Assembly: GCF_031877795.1 (NCBI RefSeq)
Contig: NC_133933.1
Span: forward strand, 68,960,003 to 69,024,002
Source: Strix aluco
Taxonomy: Eukaryota; Chordata; Aves; Strigiformes; Strigidae
Length of the DNA: 64,000 nt
Direction: 5' to 3'
The position numbers and the translations under genes are program-made. The first letter of the stretch is position 1. Every line of letters starts with the position of its first letter. Positions 40,001-49,480 of the stretch are shown here, in pieces. The notes under the pieces are model-generated. The model was not told the origin of the DNA and made no database searches. It saw nothing but the letters and a program-made list of their open reading frames with translations.

Positions 40001-41534
40001 GTACATTCACTTAGAATTCCCAGGCCTTAATTTACATTAGAAAGGATATGTCAGTGCTCTTCCTTCAAATACACTGAGTAGACATTACACTTTTCTTCAA
40101 AACCATGACTGATGTTGGTGTTTACCTCCTTGTAAAATGTCCTTTTAAGTAAAGTGTTCACGGGATTGCCAGAAGCAAAGCTTTATTCCTCTGGAAATCT
40201 GGGAGTTAAATTCCCCCAGGCAGAGAAAGGACAATTAAACCTGTGACAACGGACCATAACTCGGCCGGGCATTTTCACCCTTTACCAGGTACATAAAGAC
40301 CTTCTTCTCTGACTATGTTTTGAAAGCACCTGTCATTGCATTTTGAATGCAGTGTGCTCATTTTGGGATCTTGTCAGAACACCTGCTAGATTAAGTTACA
40401 AAGGGAGATGAACAAAAAGAGTTCCAGTTTACTGATCCTGATGGGGAACAGAAATGAGAAAGGCTTCAAGCTGCTCATTGCTGCCAGCCTGGGGGACTTG
40501 CATGAGGAGTTTGGGCATTGCCAGGATGGGCCAGTGGCCGAGAAGGACTTTCTGGGACTTTGTTTTAAATGTTTAACTTGGGTAAGGATGTCCTTCTATT
40601 GGCCTGAGGGCTGTTTGAATTCCTGCATGTCCCAAAGACTACAGTTGTACTAAGTGTTTCAGCTCTTGGGAGAAAAAGCTCTGCACCAGGTGCAGAGAAG
40701 ATACAACCAAGTATCTGCACCCGGAAGGCCCTTGGGACAATGAGGAATTCCAGCCTGCAAACTGCACTGCTTGCTAAAGATAAAGGAAAAAACTCTCAAG
40801 ATCCCTACATGACTATCTTTTGGAGTAAAACACTTTTCCTACCCCAAATCTAACCTTGTTGTGACCCTGAGCATCAGAGGAAGATACACAAAGCAGAAAG
40901 CTGAGACTACGTAATGCCTTGTGTCAGTGGTCTAGCCCCACCGTTGTCCCCTGACCAAGGTCTGATACTTCAAAAAGTGGTAGGTGGGTAGGGAAGTAAT
41001 CAAAATATATCTCAGAGGGAGAGAGAAGGAATTCTTTCATAGCCTGAAGGCAATCATGTGAGGTCCTCACCACTGATTGCAAGCTGTGATTTGGAGTTTC
41101 TCCCACCGAAGGACATTTATCAGTGATTGGATCTTGTCACGCCTTTGTCAGTAAAAGTTTAACAGATCTCTGCTCTCAAATATCCATCCCATGTGCTAAC
41201 ACTTGTACAAAACACCCAAATCACCTCAGGCTTCTTTTTTTCAGTAAACTGAATAAATTATGGTCCTTACATTTCCCCTCCTACAGTCTACTTGGCAGCC
41301 CACAAGTCAGTTTTGTGGCTCCCCTTTGAAACCTCTGTAGTATATCCTCAGCCTCCCTTAACCAGCAGGGACCAGAAATGCAAGACAGCTTCTAGCAGTG
41401 GCTAACTAACACCATACGCTCACATGTCTACTTCCGCTTTCTAAATAACTATTAAATACTTTTGACAGAGTGATTAAAGCACTTATTAAAGGTAGCAGCC
41501 ATAGTGTTCCTGAAGGTAAATCTCCACTGCACTC
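37056..41534. other. Non-coding unique sequence, no gene seen
   Basis: Unique sequence with scattered open frames and no recognised domain. A motif-dense part at 37,230-37,380 includes TTTTATTGCAGTCGTCTGCC and CTTTACTCATAAAAACACC. Three CpGs lie within 17 bases at 40,250-40,266 in an otherwise CpG-poor area. These are possible conserved non-coding elements, but conservation cannot be seen from one sequence. Confidence 0.5.
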
Positions 41535-41690
41535 GTAGTTACTCACCTGGGATTCAGGAGGTGCCGGAGTTCAAATGCTGGGTTTGGCACAGGCCTCTTG
41601 GGCAATCTTAAGAAATGAATTTGACCTTTCCGTGTTGCTATCACTCTTACCTCACCCCCATTTCTGTAGGACATGTACAATACTTGCACT
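41535..41690 (+). repeat. MIR-like (CORE-SINE) ancient retroposon fossil
   Basis: On the plus strand it reads CCTGGGATTCAGGAGGTGCC, then GGAGTTCAAATGCTGG (box B-like, near 41,566), then GGTTTGGCACAGGCCTC, TTGGGCAATCTTAAG, and a degraded TTACCTCACCCCCATTTCTG. This is the order found in MIR/CORE-SINE elements of reptiles, birds and mammals: tRNA-like head, 'gccacaggcctcctg', 'cttgggcaagtcacttaa', then 'cctcagttccccatctgtaaaatgg'. It runs opposite to the fossil near 2.1 kb and is better preserved. It is a long-dead SINE with no coding capacity. Confidence 0.65.
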
Positions 41691-44469
41691 GCTCTGTTTC
41701 CACTTGGTTTATCTGCAGGCACATCTGCACAGATGGTAGCTCTGCCTGCACTCTGAGTCAGCCAAGTAAAAGCCTTCTCGAGGCTGGAAGCTGTTTAGAC
41801 GTGTTACTGAAGGCTGTGCCCATGCTAATTTTTCCTGCTTCCCCATGGAGAAAAAAGGCATGTCAAAGTGTTGAATTTACTGTTGAGACTCCTCTAGTGT
41901 AAAAATCACTAGTGCTTTCCAGCACACTGGGAGACACAAAGCCCTGGTGCTGAAGCAATCTCCAGTCTCACATTTCTCTTGTCCAACATCTAATTCCACC
42001 CCTACTTGGGCTCAGCCTGCTTTCCTTCCTCAGCCCCTCTGCAGCCCTCCTGGATGGCCACACAAAGGTTGTGTTACTGCAGATGGATGAAGATCTCAAA
42101 ACCAAACAGGCTGGCAGAGGCAGTCTCTCCCCTCTCACTAACCCCATGCTAGAGACAAAGCTTTTCATTTCCCCAGGAGTGGGTAACATGTTGTCCCTAT
42201 GTCGCGGCAGGGGAATGCTGTCATCACACAGCAGCACAATCCGTTCTGATGACATGGAGATTCCTCGGGTGGCGAAGCTGTATCCCTGTGTGCCTGGCTG
42301 CCCTGAGAGCTCTCCGGAGAGTCACAGCTACCGCGAAACACCAAACCTCCCATACACTGTCCCTCACCCTGCAGTTGCAAGCTTTTACCTTGCAGTGAGT
42401 TTAGGATGAAGTACTGTATATAGTCGGTCTATAAAATTACAATTAATTACATGATCCACTGACAGTGTTGTGGATTTATTACAGCTGCATAATAAAACAA
42501 TTATCTGTAGGTAGAAAGTGCTAAAAGCAATCACCCTTTTTCCTAAAGCCTTTGTCCTTACAAATAATAAATAATAACAATGTGAACTACAAACCTCCTT
42601 CTCCCCCCATGACCACTAGTGGTGGAACAATGCTAAATTTATGTCTTTATTGATGTTAAAATGATAGCTAAGCTTCCTGACACAACTGACTTAAAATAGC
42701 CATAGGAGATTCATGATAATCTTTCAAAGTGTGGGTATATCCAGGCACTTTTACTGCACAGAAGCAGAATTTGTATAATGCTTCCCACAACTTGCTGTGA
42801 CTTCCCTGCACTCCCTGTGCAGACTTCTGAGCCTGCAATAGCATTACAGCAGGGTTATGTCCCTACAGCAGAGGTGATGATAATTAAAGCAGTAAACTGG
42901 TGAAGGAACATGTAAGCTAGTAAAGTTCTAAGAAGAAGATTTTGGTATTGTCCCTGAAGCATGGCCTGAACTCATTTATTCTTTCATTTATCAATTTAGT
43001 CATTTATTTGTAAGGTTTAAGCCTGGGATTTTCTTGTTTAATTCCTCTGAGCAGTCAGCCACCAAACAGTCTCTATGATGCTTGTTGTTGTAAATATATG
43101 TCTAGACATAATTTAGACTAATTCACCATAACAATGCTGTCAGTTTGAATATATTACAATGCAAGTGCATAACGTACAGTTGAAATGCAAACTCCAAACA
43201 AGCTTTTCTCTGACCTGCCTGGTGTGTCTTAATACACTGTAATTATTCTAGTAGCAAAATAAACAGGGAGCATGTCCTTCTCTCAGTTACAAGGGGAAGT
43301 ATTTACAGAGCTGTGTGGAGTTTAATGAACTCAGACCATATATATTCAGAGGCTGATCCTACAGTGGTGCATGGCTTCCCCTTTAACAACCACTGATCCT
43401 CATTGATTCTTCTTTTCAAAAGGGTTATTGAGAAAAAGCAGTGAACATCTTTTTGGTACTCATCTTCAACAGGTGCTCAAGACAAGTCCTTTTCTTGTGC
43501 CGGTGTGAAGCCTGAGCCAGCTGGGCTTCCTATCCCAATCTTCAACAGTTTTTTCACCACCTAGGGCTCATCCCTGGGTGTTTGTCTTGGAAAGAGCATG
43601 CAGGGAGTGATTGCTTTAGAGGGCATCCTATCACAGTATGTTTAAATGTGACTGAACATTTCTGAGGTCCTTTTCCATGACACTTACAGAAATGTCTCTG
43701 TGTAGGATCTAACCTTCTTCACTAACTGGCCTGAATGTGTGTCTCTGAATTTCTTACTCCTTCTGCTATTATTTAACAAAAATAAGATCACATAAGGGCA
43801 GCGAGTTACTTTGTATCAACTTGAAGAGCCAGGCCAGGCCAGGTCAGGTCCTGTGCTTGAGCAATTATAAAGTATTTTAGGGTACATTTTAGTGATTTTT
43901 TGATGCTTGTGTCAAGCTTCTTGTTACAGAATATGGGAAAATATTATAGCTTATTATGACTATGGGCAATTCCCATTTAAAGACAATTTAATTGCCATAC
44001 AACTAGAAACTGTATTCAACCCACCACATGTGCAAGACACATTTATGTCTGAGCTGAAGAGGCAATTAAAGCCCTTTGTAGTAAGAGAGAATGGAGTTTC
44101 TAGAAGTTGCTCCCCCAGGCAATTGGCCACATGGCAAACCATGGCCATAACCAAGGCACATGATCTTAGAGGTCTTCTTGCACCTCTTGAAAGCTGTGAA
44201 AGAAGAAAACAGATGGTAAGAAAAGTGTAGTCACCGTCATCTGGGATGGAGAGTCAGAGTTTCTTATATCAAGAACTCTCTGGGAAAGCAATCCTGGAAA
44301 TGGAGTGCAAGGAAAAGACTGGCTGCACTTTGCTCCTCCTGCACTTAAGGAGGTAAGCTCCATATATGTTCTCTGACAATGACTGGGATTGCAAGGAAGG
44401 GAAATGTCTGATTTATATAGTTGTTTTATATTCATAGCTAAAACAATTCTTCTTGAATTTTAGCTAGAC
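41691..44469. other. Non-coding unique sequence, no gene seen
   Basis: Unique sequence. A (CCAGG)-type pentanucleotide repeat of about four and a half units lies at 43,829-43,850. The 107-codon frame at 43,907-44,230 lacks recognisable features. AT-rich sequence at 42.41-42.52 kb contains several TAAT/ATTA words. Confidence 0.55.
43829..43850. repeat. CCAGG/TCAGG pentanucleotide repeat
   Basis: Three CCAGG units followed by one TCAGG and a partial unit. It is a minor simple repeat. Confidence 0.75.
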
Positions 44470-44496
44470 TATAGAATCACAGAATTATTTAGGGTT
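44470..44496 (-). mobile_element. Minimal CR1 LINE 3'-tail remnant
   Basis: TATAGAATCACAGAATTATT followed by TAGGGTT closely matches the reversed 3' end of avian CR1 elements, where tandem ATTCTATG/ATTCTGTG units close the element. Only about 27 bases are recognisable. The sequence to the right, where the body should lie, does not read as CR1. Severe 5' truncation is usual for CR1, but a piece this short could also be chance. Confidence 0.45.
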
Positions 44497-46249
44497 ATCA
44501 GGCTAATTGGCTGATATGTGGGCATAGACGTGTATATATGTATCTGTGTATGTGTATCTACACTGACTTTGCTCTATACTCTGGGCTCTCCCAGGAGATG
44601 TTCAGTTCCCTCTGCTGCCACCTTGGTTAGGGGAAGATGTGGCTGCTTGGCGTCTTCCAGAACCGTGTCCATCCTAACTTACACCTTAGGAACTGATTAT
44701 TTGGAAGTGAGATACAAGCAGAGATGAAGTGAAGCTCCCAGCTTCCTCTTGTCCGTACTACATGTCCTGTGCTAGAGTAAAAATGAGTTTCAATATCAGC
44801 TACCTACTCAGGAGATGGACACATTTTACAATTTCAGTGCAAATTAATCTGAGGCACATAAAAATTTAGACAACAAGCTCCAGGCCACACAGGATCTCTG
44901 TGCTAGATATAGACAAAGAATCTAGGATTTAGGGATCTGGTCTTATGCTTTGACCAACATCCTTCAATGCCCTTTTAACATTCTCCTCGAAAGCATATGG
45001 TTCAAAAGGTGTGAAGGTTCAAGAAAGAACAAGTCTAACCTGCCCCAGGAGGGCTTCTCACAAATGATCTCTCTTGGAAAGAGCAAAGGAATCTGTTCCA
45101 AATTCATTCTGATGGCATGAAATCACTACTGGCTTTGCAGGTATGAATCTAAATAAGCAGTGCATGCCAACCCTGCAGTACTGCAAACAGACTTCTCACA
45201 TGCCTGCCTACATAAAACCCTGCAGGTAAAAGAGTTACTTTACCCAGAACATTTTGTAAACCATTAATCTAACTTATCCTTGCATGAAAGGTTAGTCTTA
45301 CAAATGCTCTTCCCCTCACCTTCTCTACAATGAACAAATCACCCTATTAACTAGCTGCTTTTGAGTACTTGAAAAACATAGTCACCTTCCACATTTTGGC
45401 TGAACATCTCAAAAATACTGCCCAGTTTTTGTACAGTTGTCTCCAACTTTTCTCTCCAAGTATTCCAGTAACAGTGAAACAATACTATAATATGAACACA
45501 TTAGAAATTCTACAGGAAATCAAAGAGATATATTATTATGCATTATACATAAGGTGCAGTCTTGATGTAGTCAGATTACCACAAAGCCATTTGGTTATAA
45601 ATTCTTTGTTCTGTCCTTTGAGACACAGAGCACTATCACAGTCTAAATCCTTTGGCTGTCACAGTCTAAATCCTACAGAATACTTCTGATCAGTCTAAAT
45701 CCTGTAGACCACTTCTGAGCAATTATTTCAGGTAAATACATTTTAGCATGAAATGTCATAAAAGCTTTCTTTGGTTCAAAATGAGAAACAGGGAATTTAT
45801 TGGGTATGCTTACTAACAGGAGGAGGTGCAGGGATCCATGGAGGCCAGGGAGTGAGCTGTAATCAACTAATGTATTTTGTAAATGTGCAACCATATCTTA
45901 CCAAATTCAAGTTTGTAGAGAAAGAAAAGAAATGGGAAAAGACTGCCTTAAAATGAAAACTGATTTGGGGTTTTTTTTTAGTCATCTATTCCTTTTAAGT
46001 TCTCAAACACCTGACAAGCAGTACCAGAAGTAAAATTTTTGCAGAATTTCTTTTCTAGACATTTCCTTCACTAGGCTGATTTTTCAAAGGAAATAGGGCT
46101 TATAAACTCTGTTCCTTCTTACAGCTATGCAATTACCAAACATTAAGCTCAAAGATATTTACAAGAACAACAGTCCTTGCCCAGTTTTCCACAGCTCTTT
46201 GTACCACTCTCTCCTCTTACAAGACACTTGACAGAATAATTACCAAGCA
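44497..46249. other. Non-coding sequence with a short tandem repeat, no gene seen
   Basis: AT-rich unique sequence with a GTAT-rich stretch near 44,527-44,560 and the three-copy tandem repeat at 45,639-45,718. No coding signal is recognised. Confidence 0.55.
45639..45718. repeat. Three-copy tandem repeat with CAGTCTAAATCCT core
   Basis: The 13-base word CAGTCTAAATCCT starts at 45,639, 45,662 and 45,691, so the spacings are 23 and 29 bases. The second and third copies agree at 24 of 29 positions and both end in ACTTCTGA. The first unit is shorter, so this looks like a local duplication, not a classical microsatellite. Confidence 0.8.
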
Positions 46250-46552
46250 CGACCACACATCAGCCTGATGTCCAGTCATCGTTTTTACGTCTCTCTCGGC
46301 GTGCCGACTCAATAGAAAACGCACTGGCAGGCAGCAGTGGCAGCACTCCGTGTGCCAGGGCGGGAGTGACATAGAGTTTGTCCCAGGACACTCAGAGGGT
46401 TAAAAACCACACGGTAATCTCTCTATACTATCACAGGCAGTTAATCTTATTTAAAGGAACACATTTAGCCCGTAGACATCATAGCCTCGGGGTGTGATCG
46501 GGAGAGGGGTGGGCAGAGCAGAACAAGAGTGGCCGGAGGGGCTTTGCTAGCG
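46250..46552. other. CpG-clustered segment, candidate regulatory element
   Basis: I count 15 CpGs in about 303 bases, within sequence that is otherwise CpG-poor and includes AT-rich words such as ACGGTAATCTCTC and TTAATCTTATTTAAAGG. CpGs decay quickly in methylated vertebrate DNA, so a local cluster suggests constraint or hypomethylation. No exon, TATA box or start codon context supports a gene here. Confidence 0.4.
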
Positions 46553-48650
46553 CAGGGCACAAGGGAAATGCCTGGGAGAGAGCTGCCTGCTGCCTCCCCG
46601 GGCCAGGACACAGCCCACACAGGTCACCTCCTCATCCAGGTAAGGAAAGGAGCACCTGACTCTGCCCCCACATACCTCGCTGCTCTCCCCCCACCCCTGC
46701 ACAATGTAAATGAAGCCATTCCCTAGCTGGATTGCTGGGGGAGCGGCTGTCAAAATGCCCACGGGCTTCAGTGAGACCAGGATTTCACTAGTATTTCTCA
46801 AAGAGAAATGTAGTCTGCTACAGGGAACTGAGGTTGATGCCTCCTGGTAATGTTTTAGAGCTCCCACCCCCGACCCGCAACCTTCCTTCTACTGATACAA
46901 GAACCATGTGCACTACAACGCCTGCAAAATCACCCCCAGTGTTACTGAGAGATTTCATTCTCTAAAAGGTGATTATGAAGTACTCGCTAATTATAGGTAC
47001 TGCCTTAAAGTGTTCCCAAAGAATATATCAGCATAAGGGCAGAGAGCACTACTCCCAAGAAGCAACATATTAGGCTACTAGGCTTTTCTTTTTTCTGCTT
47101 GCTGAGCATCCTCCAGCAATATGCATTTACTTTAAAATTATTTATCTGAATGCATTTGAATTGATTATTGTCAGTATACTTCTATCACAGGGAATTATGG
47201 TGCATAATTGTAACTCAAGCTGTGCTGCCTGGTTGGAAGTGGTCAGACAAGATGCAGATTTTATTCCCTAAGTGAAGAATGCAAGTATTTCCATAGCAAA
47301 GCATTCGTGTTTAAAGTAAAGTCTCCTTGAGTGTGGGTGTTTATAATTCCAAATTCCTTTAGAGCAAATATTTGTGTCTATAAAATTCATTTGCAAAAGA
47401 TTTGACAGGATGTGTGGGGAAAATAAAGATCAAAACAGTAAAAGTGTACTGAAAGGAATAAAAGTAAAGTCCTTGAAGTATGGTGTGTGAGTGCTGGTGT
47501 GCATGTGTTACCGGTATGGGACATTTTGAAAAAAATAACTGTACCTGTGTGGATGTAAATGTGCAGTTCAAAAAATACATGAATTGTAAGTTGCAACTTC
47601 CATAGCCCATAGAGAGTGTCTGTGTGCGTGAGCAAGTGCACGTGTGCATAAGGGAGCGGGAGAAGGAAAATGAGGGGGAGAGTGGGAGGAAGATAGGTAC
47701 AGAGCCAGAATCCTTTTTTTTTTTTTTTTCTCCCATCAAGATGATTATAGTGTCCTTAGAAATGAGAGGGCTCTACTAAAGATCTTCACTTCAAAGAAAA
47801 GTTCTCAGTGAAAGCTCATCCTCTCCTTCTCTCATTAGTAGGCAGAGAAGTCTTTAACATAATTGATAATCTAGCATAGAAAAACAGAGGAGTGTATTTC
47901 CCTCCCAAGTCAGGCAAAACATTTCACAGGCATGTGACTATCTGAAGTTAAAGAAGAAAAAGAAGCAGCAAGACTTTTAGAGGACTATGAACACAGATGT
48001 GTAAATATTAATGCAACTCAGAGATACTTCTGACTGTTTAGGCATAACCTTTAGTGTAAGACTCCTGTGGCAGTTTCATTTCTGGTGTCAGTGTCCTGTT
48101 TTCTCTACCAAATGTTTTTGGCTTGGTGTTTTTTTCTTACGTATTCATTTTAATTCCCCAAATAGACTGCCTCTGTGTGTGAGGGAAAATTTCTCTTACC
48201 TGCCTGTGTCTAGTTGTTGACAATGGCTCCATGTGCTCCGTCATGCCCCAAATGCTCCCAGCCATCTGCTGAACATGTCCGCAGCTTTGGCACACTGTCT
48301 GCAGTTGCAGGTGTGCACTGAGGCAGATCTCATGGCTGCCCACTGCTTATCCATGTGATCTGGATTGAATCCATCCTGCACCCTCAGTGTGTAGTGAGGA
48401 AGATGCACGTCTGAGCAATTGAAAAGAAACACGAAAAACACTGAGCTCCCCAACATAGCTTATAAAATCACATCCAGTAGCTCTCACTTCTACAACACTT
48501 ATAAATGATTGAGTCCTATTCCAAATTAAATATGTGTTGAATAAATAATATCATTATTTTAGTTATCCTACTTATTTAGGTCCAAGTCATAACCTAAGAG
48601 GTTCACTTTGTTCAATACATCAGAGCCTAGAGAATTTCCATAGCCTTTTG
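46553..48650. other. Non-coding sequence with TG-rich and purine-rich tracts
   Basis: Contains a TG-rich stretch at about 47,480-47,655, then a purine-rich stretch at about 47,650-47,698 and a T16 run at 47,714-47,729. Minus-strand frames here are products of these low-complexity tracts. No gene is seen. Confidence 0.55.
47650..47729. repeat. Purine-rich tract followed by T16 run
   Basis: About 50 bases of G/A-rich sequence (GGGAGCGGGAGAAGG type) lie 15 bases before a run of 16 T. It is low complexity and of no assigned function. Confidence 0.65.
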
Positions 48651-49480
48651 AATCATAGAATAGTTTATGCTGGAAGGTCATCTTTACAGGTCATCTAGTC
48701 CAACCACCCTGAAATGACCAGGGACATCTTCAGCCAGATCAGGTTGCTCAAAGCCCCATCCAACCTGGCCTTGAACATTTTCAGGGATGGGGCATCTACC
48801 ACCTCTCTGAACAACCTATCCCAGTGTTTCACCACTCTCACCACAAAGAACTTCTTCCTTATATCTAGTCTAAATCTATCCTCTTTTAGTTTAAAACCAT
48901 TGCCCCTTGTCCTATCACAACAGGCACTATTAAAAAGTTTGTCCCCATCTTTCTTATAAGCCTGCTTTAGGTATTGAAAGTCTGCAATCAGGTGTTCCCA
49001 GAGCCTTCTCTTCTCCAGGCTGAATAAGCCCAACTCTCTCAGCCTGTCTTCATAGGAGAGGTGTTCCATCCCTCTGGTGATCTTCATGGCCCTCCTCTGG
49101 ACCCGCTTGAGCAGGTCCATGTCCTTCTTACACTGGGGGCCCCAGAGCTGAATGCAGTACTCCAGGTGGGGTCTCACCGGAGGGGATTAGAGGGGGAGAA
49201 TCACCTTCCTTGACCTGCTGGTCTCACTTCTTTTGATGCAGCCCAGGGTGTGGTTGGCCTTCTGGGCTGCAAGCATACATTGACAGCTCATGTCCAGTAC
49301 CCCCAAGTCCTTCTCAGCTGGGCTGCTCTCAATCTCTTCATCCCCCAGCCTGTATTCATACCAGAGATTGTCTGGAGCTAGGTGCAGGACCTTGCTTTTG
49401 ACCTTGTTGAACTTCATAAGGTTCACATGGGCCCACTTCTCGAGAATCTTATCAAAGAGATTCTACTGGTCAAGTTTTAT
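48651..49480 (-). mobile_element. 5'-truncated CR1 LINE retrotransposon
   Basis: A minus-strand CR1 (chicken repeat 1) non-LTR retrotransposon copy, about 830 bases, keeping the C-terminal part of the reverse-transcriptase ORF and the short 3' tail. The 3' end lies at the left, where the plus strand reads AATCATAGAATAG, the complement of the CR1-type ATTCTATGATT terminus. CR1 copies are usually 5'-truncated because reverse transcription starts at the 3' end and stops early, and this copy fits. The right boundary is approximate: recognisable coding similarity fades near 49,440-49,480. The copy is inactive, with an in-frame stop and a small deletion. CR1 is the dominant LINE of birds, which supports the avian assignment. 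Confidence 0.95.
48695..49426 (-). pseudogene. CR1 ORF2 reverse-transcriptase C-terminal remnant
   Basis: One minus-strand frame runs from 49,426 to 48,695, broken by a single in-frame TAA at about 49,184-49,186 where the family normally has a tyrosine codon (after VILPL). It lies downstream of the catalytic palm motifs and includes the conserved CR1 stretches [63 protein letters not shown] and RFRLDIRKKFF, ending near DGALSNL. After LGVL the residues usually read as about VDEKL are missing, an apparent 15-base in-frame deletion. The full protein would carry an endonuclease and reverse transcriptase that copy CR1 RNA at a genomic nick. Neither catalytic domain is present here. Confidence 0.92.

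Noticed and set aside
43907..44230. 107-codon plus-strand frame
   Set aside because: No recognisable motif and no promoter or splice context. The reverse strand also has an open frame across it.
47359..47739. 126-codon minus-strand frame starting in the T16 run
   Set aside because: Its N-terminal lysine run is the translated T16 homopolymer and the rest reads through TG-rich repeats. It is an artefact of low complexity.
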